In this document: one piece after another, positions 1-9,690 of the stretch
Layout: each line of letters starts with the position of its first letter
Numbering within the stretch: position 1 is the first letter of the stretch
NCBI GenBank assembly: GCA_015039465.1
Contig: MU130372.1
Span: 359,719 to 423,718, forward strand
Length of the DNA: 64,000 nt
Reading direction: 5' to 3'
DNA from: Phlegmacium glaucopus
Taxonomy: Eukaryota; Basidiomycota; Agaricomycetes; Agaricales; Cortinariaceae
Made by a program: the position numbers and the translations under genes
The notes under the pieces: model-generated
Seen by the model: only the letters and a program-made list of their open reading frames with translations
Databases searched by the model: none
Told to the model about the DNA's origin: nothing

Positions 1-2
1 GA

Positions 3-1748
3 ACTGGTGACAATGACACCATCACACTCCTAACCCCAGGCTTTTTCGCGATTCGGGCCTTAGAAGGACTGGAAGTCATAGGAGAAGAACGAGACGTCTT
101 GAAAGACATCCGGAAGGGCACCCGAGAAGGTGTAAAAGAAGAGGCCATAGCTAAAGTGGTAAAGGAGTTGAAAACCACTCACACACGATCCGTCCGATCA
201 GCGGAATGGTCTCATGACAACGACATCCTCTCCTTACGAGGAAAAATCTACGTTCCGGACATGTTTGACTTGCGAAGACGGATTGTATCCCTCTGCCATG
301 ACACCCTAATTGCTGGACATCCAGGAAGATGGAAAACCCTCAAACTCGTATCCCGAAACTATTGGTGGCCACAGATGTCCAGATATATCGGAAAATATGC
401 CTCAACCTGTGACCTGTGTCTTCGGACTAAGGCTCAAAGACACCATCCAGTCGGTGAACTCCATCCCCTCCCAATTCCAAAAGCTCCATGGGACACAATC
501 AGTGTGGACTTCATAGTGGAACTTCCAGAGTCTTCAGGATACGACTCGGTAATGGTAGTAGTTGATTCGGTCACCAAACGAGCTCATTTTGCACCAACCC
601 TTACTACCACCTCCGCATCCGGAACCGCACGCCTTTATATCCAACATGTCTGGAAACATCATGGACTACCCCGGAAAGTGGTATCAGACAGAGGACCACA
701 GTTCGTAGCGGAATTCACGCGCGAGCTCTACCGGATCCTCGGAATTAAGTTAGCAGCCACAACCGCCTATCATCCGCAAGGAGACGGCCAGACGGAACGA
801 GTAAATCAGGAATTGGAACAGTATCTCCGACTCTTTACAAACCAGCGACAAACCAATTGGGCCGAACTCCTTCCCCTTGCGGAATTCCAGTACAATAATC
901 ATGTCCACTCCGCCACACAGCACCCACCTTTCCTCCTAGACTCCGGACGAATCCCCCGAATGGGTTTTGAACCAAACCAACCGGAATCCCGAATGGAGTC
1001 CGTTAATGAATTCACGGAACGAATGCGGAACACCCTAGATGAAGCGAAAGCAGCACTGGTCAAGTCTAAAGACGACATGGCAAGATATTATAATCAGAAA
1101 AGGACTTCGGCACCGGAATACAAACCGGGAGACAAAGTATACCTGGATGCCAGCGACATACAAACAACGAGACCATCCAGGAAATTGTCCCATCGGCACC
1201 TAGGCCCCTTTCCGATCGAAGAACGAGTCGGCAACAACGCTTACCGACTCCAACTTCCCTTGTCCATGAAACGACTCCATCCGGTCTTCAACGTAGTCAA
1301 ACTAACTCCAGCCCCGATAGACCCGATCCCTGGAAGACGCATTCCGACTCCCCCACTTCCGGAAATCATTGATGGAGAAGAGGAGTGGGTCGTCGAGGAA
1401 ATCCTCGACAGCAGAGTTATAAACAGGAGATTCCGATACCTCGTGAAGTGGCAAGACTTCGGAATCGAACATAACACCTGGGAGCCTCGGGAAAACATAC
1501 ATGCCCCCGAATTAGTTGCGGAATTCCACAAGAAGTACCCCGGAGCTCCTAAGCACATCAGGATGGCCAAATTCGAACAGTTTCCTTTCGTGCCGGGACG
1601 TCACCTACCGAAGGGGGGGATGGATGTTAGGGGACACCCGACTTTAACCCAAACCTCAACTCTAGAATCATACACCCCACCTTTCCGACGACCTCCGACC
1701 TTCCGTCCAACTCCGCTTCCGTCACCGGTTGACTCCGGAATCCCGTAG
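3..1748 (+). CDS. Ty3/gypsy chromovirus pol, 3' part (integrase + chromodomain), truncated by window start
   Basis: The reading frame is open from the left window edge to a stop at 1746-1748, so this is the C-terminal part of a retrotransposon polyprotein. Counting residues from base 99, it shows an HHCC zinc-binding module (H67, H74, C104, C107) and a DDE integrase core (D137, D197, E233) with the D,D-35-E spacing expected of retroviral-type integrases. A chromodomain follows (EEWVVEEILDSR ... YLVKWQDFG ... TWEP), marking it as a chromovirus that probably targets modified chromatin. Integrase inserts the cDNA in the nucleus. The frame has no internal stops or frameshifts, so the copy may be fairly young. 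The last ~41 codons run into the 3' LTR (from 1625). A G-rich polypurine-like run just before the LTR fits the plus-strand primer. Gag, protease and RT lie outside the window. Confidence 0.93.
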   Translation, partial: TGDNDTITLLTPGFFAIRALEGLEVIGEERDVLKDIRKGTREGVKEEAIAKVVKELKTTHTRSVRSAEWSHDNDILSLRGKIYVPDMFDLRRRIVSLCHDTLIAGHPGRWKTLKLVSRNYWWPQMSRYIGKYASTCDLCLRTKAQRHHPVGELHPLPIPKAPWDTISVDFIVELPESSGYDSVMVVVDSVTKRAHFAPTLTTTSASGTARLYIQHVWKHHGLPRKVVSDRGPQFVAEFTRELYRILGIKLAATTAYHPQGDGQTERVNQELEQYLRLFTNQRQTNWAELLPLAEFQYNNHVHSATQHPPFLLDSGRIPRMGFEPNQPESRMESVNEFTERMRNTLDEAKAALVKSKDDMARYYNQKRTSAPEYKPGDKVYLDASDIQTTRPSRKLSHRHLGPFPIEERVGNNAYRLQLPLSMKRLHPVFNVVKLTPAPIDPIPGRRIPTPPLPEIIDGEEEWVVEEILDSRVINRRFRYLVKWQDFGIEHNTWEPRENIHAPELVAEFHKKYPGAPKHIRMAKFEQFPFVPGRHLPKGGMDVRGHPTLTQTSTLESYTPPFRRPPTFRPTPLPSPVDSGIP

Positions 1749-2037
1749 TTCCGCTCCGACTCCGGTCCTCCGATTCACTCCGTCTTTTATTTCTATTTTT
1801 CATATCGCACCACTTCTTATTTAATTAATTAATTATTATCGTATCATTCCTTTATTTATTTTATATCTCCGTTATGTCCATATTAGTACTTAAACACCCC
1901 CAGCCTAGCAGGGATCCCCATCCTTTCCTCTTTGGATCCCCTGCTAGGTAAGTCACTTGTAGATATCTTTTCTGAAATATTATTAACTTTGGATCCCCTG
2001 CTAGCTTGACTAAGTCAGCGTTGCAGTTGCCCTAACA
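1625..2037 (+). repeat. 3' LTR of the Ty3/gypsy element (413 bp)
   Basis: It begins TGTTAGGGGACACCC and ends TTGCCCTAACA, so the ends are inverted repeats of each other. The same 413-bp sequence recurs at 4941-5353 and 61199-61611. It follows a G-rich polypurine-like run and carries the end of the pol frame. The 5' LTR and target-site duplication are outside the window. Confidence 0.93.
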
Positions 2038-3166
2038 ACAACTCCTTCATGTTCAAGTAGATTGACAATTGGTGCATAGGAATCTTGCAGAAAAAAAGTG
2101 GGATAGTTAGATCTGATTCATTATTTGAAATCACACTGGCAAGTTTGTATCTCTTGAATTCAAATTTTTTATGTTTGAAATATTGGTCATCATTCAATAG
2201 TGTAGTATCTGTACAACTCTGGAGATAATCCTGAACAATTTCACCATTTAAAAAGGTTCAGTGCCTGCCACCACCACAGAAAATATTTTGAAAATTATTA
2301 TTTGAACCAAAATCATCATCTATAGAAAATGATGACATAGCTTTGCTTTTAGGTCTGTTTTTTTTTTGAATTATCCCTTTTATTCTTGATATACAATAGC
2401 TGTATGAAAATGATGAGATATAATTTGAATGCTGTTCAAGCCAATAGCTAAAATGATCATGTTTTCACATGAAATTGCAATAAAATGAGTATTCAACATT
2501 GTTACATTTGAAGATAGTTGAAAATAGGGAAAAAGTAAATTTATAAGAAAGTTTATTAAAATTTTGAGCATGCAATACAGTGTTTATGTTGTGTTTGTAA
2601 GTACTGGTATTCCAGTATAAGGAACATTTGCATTTTATGGATTCATCATATGATAACACAGAAATAAGTTTATAAGATCCATTTTCATAGTATTGGTTAT
2701 GCAGTGGTGGCATCTGATATTCAATTTGGTTATGGTACCAGTGATGTCTCATATTCAAGTTGGCTATACAGCAGTGGTGTCATGTATTCAGGTTTACACC
2801 ACAGTGGTGTTTCATAATCAAGTTTACACCATAGTGGTGTCTCATAATCAAGTATATGCAACAATGGCATCTCATATTGGTCATGTAGCACAAAGTACAA
2901 GGTCTCATGTGGTATATGGTCATCTGAGCGACATTCCAAAGGATGGTGCTCAAGAGGCCCATAGTCAAGTTCCTCAATGGATGGAAAATCTAAAAAGTTA
3001 TTGTTAAATTCTAATAGTATCCCAAGTGATTGATACAAAAACCATACCAAGAAATTGAAGCAGAATAGTCAGCAGAATGCAAAGCGTTTCGATGAGAGGC
3101 ATTGATGATGATGATAAGAAAGAAACCTTCAGACGGACCTAAGGATGTCAAGCTAGACAAATATCT
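2038..3166. other. AT-rich non-coding DNA with a minisatellite
   Basis: No credible gene is seen. The stretch is AT-rich, and apart from the minisatellite at about 2700-2890 I see no structured feature. The short frames here are open by chance or because of the repeat. Confidence 0.5.
2700..2890. repeat. ~30-bp minisatellite (about 6-7 degenerate units)
   Basis: Units resemble CAGTGGTGTCTCATAATCAA followed by GTTTACACCA, with about 30-bp periodicity. Because the period is a multiple of three, long frames stay open on both strands (2693-3007 plus, 2730-3050 minus) with a 10-residue peptide period. Nothing else suggests translation. Confidence 0.8.
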
Positions 3167-3174
3167 GTCAACAC

Positions 3175-3636
3175 TAGTACTTGAAAGTCCAGTTAGATCC
3201 GGTTACTTGGTGCCCAGGGGCTCCAACCAAGACCAACACCAGTTAGCCTTTGTTCTAAAACTTAAAATAACCTAACCAGACTGCAACTAACTGGTATGGT
3301 CAGTTATTAACTCATTAGGGCTGAAAAATGAGGAATTAGTTTAAAATTGAAACCAGGCAACATCATCCATTTATATCTTAGTAATAATTATTTCTGTGTA
3401 TGCTAGCTTTAAAATGAGCCCAAGAACGCCTAATTTAATGAAGAATTGACATAGTTATGAGAATATTCTTGAAAATCTACTATCTTGACTACTATTTAGA
3501 GATTTGACAATAACTCAGTCAAATTTTGAGAATTTTGATGTTTTATTAGGTGTGTTTTATAGGAGTATAATATGGCTGGTTGTAACTGGTTATGCCTAGT
3601 TATTTTCCAGCTAATTAACTGGACTTTCAAGCACTA
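3175..3636. mobile_element. hAT-like MITE (462 bp)
   Basis: Ends are inverted repeats: TAGTACTTGAAAGTCCAGTTA at the left, and the complement of TAGTGCTTGAAAGTCCAGTTA at the right. The flanks GTCAACAC (3167-3174) and ATCAACAC (3637-3644) form an 8-bp target duplication with one mismatch, as expected for hAT-type elements. There is no transposase frame inside, so the element is non-autonomous. Confidence 0.8.
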
Positions 3637-3694
3637 ATCAACACTGGATTTTTCCTTATTTGCATCTTATAGCCCAGGAGTGATCTTAATTCTA

Positions 3695-4033
3695 TTTACA
3701 GCCATATGTGAAATGGTAGACATTTTGGAAAATTTTTCATCTGCACCTTTGTTTACAGTAAACAACCAGATGTAGTATAGCGCAAACAAACCATACCTCA
3801 GCCCTCATTGCTCCACTTTCCCCCACCTTGCTTGAAAATCACTATGTCATCGCAATATATTGACTGTTGACCCTGTTGGTGACAAGGAGCCTATACTAGA
3901 TGTAAATAGCATGGCCACTCCACTGCTTTCCCACTCATGTGCATCAATTCTACCTAATTATGGGTATTTATGCAAACAAAGGCACACATGAGAAATTTTC
4001 CAAAATGTCTACCACTTCGCAAATAGCTGTAAA
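3695..4033. mobile_element. TA-flanked MITE with ~60-bp terminal inverted repeats
   Basis: The left end (TTTACAGCCATATGTGAAAT...) and right end (...GCTGTAAA) are complementary over about 60 bp, and a TA sits immediately outside each end. A TA target is typical of Tc1/mariner-type elements, but the class assignment is inference. There is no coding frame. Confidence 0.68.
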
Positions 4034-4047
4034 TAACTATCAACAAT

Positions 4048-4650
4048 AAATTTCTGGAAAGCAGTTGTTGATATATATTTGTTCCATGAGCAAAAGTACA
4101 GCATGGAAGAAGGTGATAACTAAGTTGGTGACAAAGAGTAAATTTCCAGAAAGCAGTTGTTGACATATATTTGTTCCATGAGCAAAGTACAGTACAGAAG
4201 GTGATAACTCAGTTGGTGACAAAGAGTAAATTTCCAGAAAGTGTTAGGGGACATTAGAACCCGGGAACCAAGTTGAATACAAAGGTGGTTATCTTTGATA
4301 ACCACCTTTTGTCTATATACTACAGGCATGGGAGCCAATTCGACTATATACGGCTAGGACGTAATAGAAGGTAGGATGAGGTAAGATAGCCTAAATATAA
4401 ACTGACATCTGTTACGATGTCATCGGCGAAGGGACAACTACTACAACGATAGAAGGGAGCACACAAGGAGCAGGATAGGGGATGCGGTACGGGGTACAAT
4501 CATAGAGTAAGTGAAGGTAAGACATACTAAGCAAACATAGAGGCGGACACAATGAGTGTCCCCTGACAGAAAGCAGTTGTTGACATATATTTGTTCCATG
4601 AGCAAAGGACAGTATGGAAGGAGGTAGTGACTAAATTTGTGAAAAATGGG
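4048..4650. repeat. Tandem repeat of ~90 bp, three units, interrupted by an LTR
   Basis: Units start at about 4048, 4140 and 4228 and share AAATTTCCAGAAAGCAGTTG followed by a conserved TTGTTCCATGAGCAAA segment. The third unit is split by the solo LTR at 4242-4568 and resumes at 4574. Confidence 0.8.
4242..4568. mobile_element. Solo LTR, family B (327 bp)
   Basis: It begins TGTTAGGGGACATT and ends AGTGTCCCCTGACA, with matching inverted ends. It is flanked by a perfect 5-bp duplication GAAAG at 4237-4241 and 4569-4573. It lies inside the third unit of a ~90-bp tandem repeat, so it is younger than the tandem duplication. Its terminal ~12 bp match the 413-bp family but the body differs. Confidence 0.88.
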
Positions 4651-4691
4651 CAATGGACATCAAAAACAGGCAGAAAACAAACACTAGGGGA

Positions 4692-4920
4692 TCCAGCCAG
4701 GCTCATAGTTGAGCACCAGCATGCTGGCAGCCAAAACCCCTTGCAAGAGGGCCTCAGCACAACACTGCCTCGCAAGAGCAAGTGTTGCTTGCCAGCAAAC
4801 TGGAATCCAGCCAGGTATTGAGCAACAGCCTACTGGCAGCCAAAGCCCCTCACAAGAGGGCCTCAGCACAACACTGCCTCACATGAGCAAATGTCGCTTG
4901 CCAGCAGACTGAGATCCAGC
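4692..4920. repeat. Tandem duplication, unit ~110-115 bp
   Basis: Two units (4692-4805 and 4806-about 4914) start with ATCCAGCCAGG, followed by the first bases of a third. They share CCTCAGCACAACACTGCCTC. No gene is supported. Confidence 0.8.
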
Positions 4921-4940
4921 CGTGGTGGTTAAAACCAACC

Positions 4941-5353
4941 TGTTAGGGGACACCCAATTTCAACCCAAACCTCAACCTTAGAATCATACACCCCACCTTT
5001 CCGACGACCTCTGACCTTCCGTCCAACTCCACTTCCATGATTTGTTTACTCCAATACTCCATAACTCCAATCCAACTCCAATCCTCCGGTTCACTCCATC
5101 TTTTATTTCTATTTTTCACATCACACCACTTCTTATTTAATTAATTAATTATTATCGCATCACTCCTTTATTTATTTTATATCTCCATTATGTCCATATT
5201 AGTACTTAAACACCCCCAGCCTAGCAGGGATCCCCATCCTTTCCTCTTTGGATCCCCTGCTAGGTAAGTCACTTGTAGATATCTTTTCTGAAATATTATT
5301 AACTTTGGATCCCCTGCTAGCTTGACTAAGTCAGCGTCGCAGTTGCCCTAACA
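4941..5353 (+). mobile_element. Solo LTR of the 413-bp Ty3/gypsy family
   Basis: It matches the 1625-2037 LTR from TGTTAGGGGACACCC to TTGCCCTAACA with scattered substitutions. Flanks (CAACC and GTATT) do not form a target duplication, so it may be old or a product of recombination between two elements. Confidence 0.9.
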
Positions 5354-6300
5354 GTATTGGTGGAGATAGAAAGAAAGAAAAATTTGTAACACATATAACA
5401 TGAATCACATCAACACATAAAAATCCACTTATATTGTGGTCTGTCTATGAGAGACTACAAAAAAGTTGATGTAACAGTGACATACCTCCATTTGCCAAAA
5501 CCAAAATTTCAGCAGGAATGTAACACATAACTTAATCAAAATGATTACCTGTTTTTGTGTGACAGGGCTGTGACAACAATCACATAAATTTTTGTTTCAT
5601 CCAAAAACTGATCATTCTCAAAGGTATGCTTGATTAAATCTGAGGATATTTTATTTAATGGACATCTCACTGAAATGGGAAAAAAATGCAGCCATCAGAG
5701 CAAAAAATTGGGCTATAGGCTTGCACATGGACTTGACATGGACACATCTTTGGTACTGAATATTATTATTAATTTCCAGGGTCAGAATTTCTCCCTCAAA
5801 TTTGTTCAGCGCATTTTGATATATATGAACAATAGAGTTATATAGCCCTTATGGTATATGAGTGAAGTTGTGCTGTAAATGAGGTCAAACATCCTCTTTG
5901 TTTATGGTACTTTGTCCCAAGCCTTCTGCGAGGGTGTCCGGACTCCGGAGCAAGGGCCTGCTCCGAACCTACCATAAGAGTTAACCATACTGTATTTGAA
6001 TTAGTTGAAGTTTCCGAAGAACGTCCAAAACCGCAAAACCCCGGAAACTAAAACACCATCTTGATGCCCGCAGAAGCAAGAGTTGGCATCTTCTAATCGC
6101 ACTCTCGCCTAATATTAACCTCTTATCGCCAGCGCAGCAGCGCTGCCACCTAGCACGCATTTAGGCCACTCGACGAAGAAAAATATCGATGACACTTTAT
6201 CGTATTTCGGAAACATTAACCAATGATAAAGGTGTTAAAAACCCATGCATGCATGTGCTTAAAAAAGATGCGGGGAAGAAAGAAAAGAAGCTGGGGGTAT
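5354..6300. other. Intergenic, no gene recognised
   Basis: AT-rich up to about 5930, then the composition shifts to that of ordinary genic DNA. An inverted repeat, GGAGCAAGGGCCTGCTCC, lies at about 5957. I see no supported coding region. Confidence 0.5.
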
Positions 6301-6319
6301 AAAGGAGTGTCTAGGGGAA

Positions 6320-7890
6320 CGAAATGAATCCTGGGTGGTCGAGGCGACCTAGAAGTTGCCATAATGGTGATAGGGAGCGGAAGGAAGCGATTAGAGCTGG
6401 CGTTCTTTATGCTGCTCCTAAGGCAAAGAATGTGAATGTGGATATGGGATCTAATCTTAGCGGGCTTCTGGTGCGTTAGATTTATTTTCGATGCTGAATC
6501 TATTCTTAACCGACAATTCTAGACCTTGTCCACCAGGTAGTAAAAGATGACGGTTCTCTTACTCGTGCACAATTGTTAAAGGTATGGTTATTCTATCAAA
6601 ACGATATCTAAATTGTATCTTATTCCTCCATTGCGATACAAGCCATCAAAAACCTCACTGTAGACAACCCTTCTCTTATTCTGACGTTCTTGCGTCTGAT
6701 TCTCTTCCCCTCTTCCGTGGAATTCTCTGGAAATGCTGGTAATTGAAATTCTCAATCAAATTCTACTAACAAAGGTCTTTTTCAATTCCATGTCATCGAG
6801 TTCCAACCCGAGTGTCAAGTCATCAAATGTACCCACAAAGCGATATGCTTCTGTGAATATCGGTATTCTCGTGTTATCTCTGCATGTCAAGTGACGGCCC
6901 ATTCGAGATGCTTCGATGCTCGTATTGTCAATTGAAATGTTAATTTTATAAGCAGGGGCGACAATCCGCAGCACATTCAAAAGTGCCTAAGGTATCGTGT
7001 GAATGCTCAGAGAATGCGATTGGTAGGTAAAAATATCATGCAATTCAACATGATTCTGCTTGTCTAGGAGATACGACACCATTCAAGTTCATATATGTCC
7101 CGAGCCCATTCCGTAATGATGATCTTTTTCTTGGTGTGGTTTCATCACGCCCTCCTTTGTATCTTGCACCATGGTGATTATGTCCTTCATGTCGAATGTT
7201 GACCTTTCGCAAGGTCAGATTGTCTGTCAGTCTAGTATCAAATACGAGCGTAATTTACATCTTAAATGTCAAGTGGATACACGTGTGTTATACGCATCCA
7301 ATACAACCAATGTATACTTATGCCTGGGTTACCGTATCGGGGCCCAAGTTTCGTTCAAATGGTGTAAAAGTATTTTGGTCTTCACTTCATCCATTTTTAG
7401 CTCCAATGTCATGCCCTCGATCTTAACTTTTATTTTCGTGGTAATGCTCCGTGACTTTCTCTAGCTGCGGGTTTGACCTTCCGTTGTGGTCGCGAGTCTT
7501 TTGATGAACCAAGAAACGCTAATCTATATAGCCGTGGGCCCTTTTGTGGACATCTCAGCTAACTTACTACAGCGGCCGCATGAACATTGTTCAAAGACAC
7601 AAGCTGATTCGCGTCTTTTGCGGTGGTTGGGATAAAAAGGGTAAGGTATGGACGATCCATAAGGAAGGCGTCAATTGTGATATGGGATAAGCAGACTCCT
7701 GAATCATTTAAATCTCTACCTTTATGCGCTGAGCCTGGGACCGGGGAGGTTATGTTTCGTCGGACGTCTAGTATTGATTGTGCAGGACGTCTCATGTCAC
7801 GTCTATTCCTTGGTTTCTTGACAGAGCTGTACCGTATACCTTTTTTCGCACTTTTCTTATTTAGGTGGTTGTTACTTAACGAAGCATGAG
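6320..7890. pseudogene. Weak gene-like region, orientation unresolved
   Basis: Short gene-like stretches occur on both strands. On plus, a possible exon starts at ATG 6324 (MNPGWSRRPRS...), and exon-like pieces around 6525-6930 sit between GT/AG-like sites, but the pieces cannot be joined without crossing stops. On minus, frames at 6980-6756 (ending FDDLTLGLELDDMELKK) and 7795-7559 look protein-like, and an intervening stretch near 7440-7330 encodes VKIEGMTLELKMDEV in one frame. I do not recognise a family. It may be an intron-rich minus-strand gene, a decayed gene, or two overlapping remnants. Confidence 0.25.
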
Positions 7891-8783
7891 CCCATTCCGA
7901 GGCACATACTCAAACGCTCAAAGGCGGCTCCAGAGCGGCCTCTGACCCAGAGCCTTTCTTCGACTCAACTACGAGCAACGCCTTCTCTTTCAATAATCTA
8001 CACCATATGCACCGCTTTCTCAAACACAAAAATTACACAAAAACATCCCAAGTTGGTTAGATAAACCACGATAGAGATCTCCCAGGAGCCGAACACTGAG
8101 GTTACCCCCCTGACACTGGCTGGCGAAAAGCAGGGTGGCGTCGAAGCTAAAATGAGTGAATTAGTCTAGAATTTCGTTAGAGAACGGAATCTATAACCGA
8201 GATGCCGCTCAAAAATTATAATTAAATTGTTGCCACGCCCCGCTTTGAATGGGACTCAGACCCTAAACTGGGCCATGGCTAAGACTACGTAGAATGTTAA
8301 AAATCATCATGAACGGAGTAACAGAAAGTCTTGAGTGAGATAGCGCCCACGGCTTATTATTTGGTGGCTCACTAGTTTACCCTGGCCAAGTGTACATAGC
8401 AACCATAAACACGTTACTCTGTTACCTTCTTTTACTGTAACCGCGACAGCCGATCTTGATGACATTCTATCTGGATCTTCATCAAAATTTTGGCCACATC
8501 ACCATGTTACTGATCATGATTTTGTCTCCAATAAGAAACAAAGATCCTCAATATCATAGATTGGGACAACCAAGACGGTAAATGTTCAGTTTCTTTTTCA
8601 AAGAATCACGACATTCATCAAAATAGGTCCGGCGGTATTGCCCTGCCTGACGGGTTGTCTAACCCTAGCCTGATGCCATAAATTCTGGCACGACATCAGG
8701 CGACACACCCCCCCGCAGCGTCCTTGAACCTCTCTTCCACCATAGCTTCCCCTACGTGATTCCTCTACGTTACGACGCTCATT

Positions 8784-9690
8784 ATGAAAGACTACATCGG
8801 TGACCATATTAGACACTCTCCAATATCATCCATCTCAAGGCTTGCGCCCTACAGTGCTCTCATCCTCTCTATCGTCCTAGTCATCTTATTTTTGATTCGA
8901 TTCTACATTCTACAGCGCTTCCTACTAAAAAAGATCCATGGTTCAAGATACACTGATTTGGGCGACACGGAGCGGCGCAGCTTCCTTAACCACCACATCG
9001 CTGGCACAACGAAAATTATCATCCTCATCATAGGTGTCTATCCATTCGGTGCTGTGAATTTTGGGAGAGCAGGATTTCATACACCATTCGTCAGCGGGTC
9101 TCCAGTGACGATGGGAGACCTCCTGCTCGTTGCTGCCCAGATGCTTACGGGGATGTTCATATTCGAGCTACTATATCGAGTCAAAATTTCGCCAGTGTCA
9201 GTGGCTCATCACATCGGAAGTATCATGGTAGCCCAGGCAGCAATTACAATAAGCGTTAAAGGGGATGCAGAATCGAGCATCGAATTTATGCTTTGCACCG
9301 TGTGGGGTAAGTTTATTTTCCTGCATTACTCTCGTTCAAGTCGTGACGCGAATTCCTTCCATAGGGGCATTTGATATTGTTGCTGAATTCCTTCCTCATC
9401 TGGCTTTAATTCTCTACCGTGTCTATCCTACATCGCACTTCTTCCTCGCCAACCTCTTCAAATTCGCATGCTTTACCACATTCATCGGCACGATTTCGGA
9501 GACCATCCTCACTATGTATATTTTCGGAATTCTGTGGGATCGATGGCCGCTTGCATTCAAAATTCTTACGCCTCTACTCCATGTTGCATTCTCTGCTGCA
9601 CAGTTTCATGGGACAATGATATTTTATAAGATGTGGAAGAAGCAGGAGCAGAAGTTGAGGTTAAAAGATGCAGGCGACTGCGAGAAATAA
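8784..9690 (+). CDS. Multi-pass membrane protein, TLC-like, one intron
   Basis: Exons 8784-9306 and 9365-9690 join in frame across a 58-bp GTAAGT...AG intron and give 282 residues. The protein has about six or seven hydrophobic segments, the first at residues 19-42 (YSALILSIVLVILFLIRFYI). A histidine pair (VAHHIGSIMVAQ) in a central membrane region recalls the conserved histidines of TLC/LAG1-type membrane proteins. The C-terminus is a basic cytoplasmic-type tail (YKMWKKQEQKLRLK). The TLC assignment is inference from layout and the HH motif; the substrate is unknown. The intron restores one open frame from two overlapping ones, which supports a real gene. The next confident gene downstream is the decarboxylase on the opposite strand, beyond about 3.5 kb of sparse sequence. 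Confidence 0.72.
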
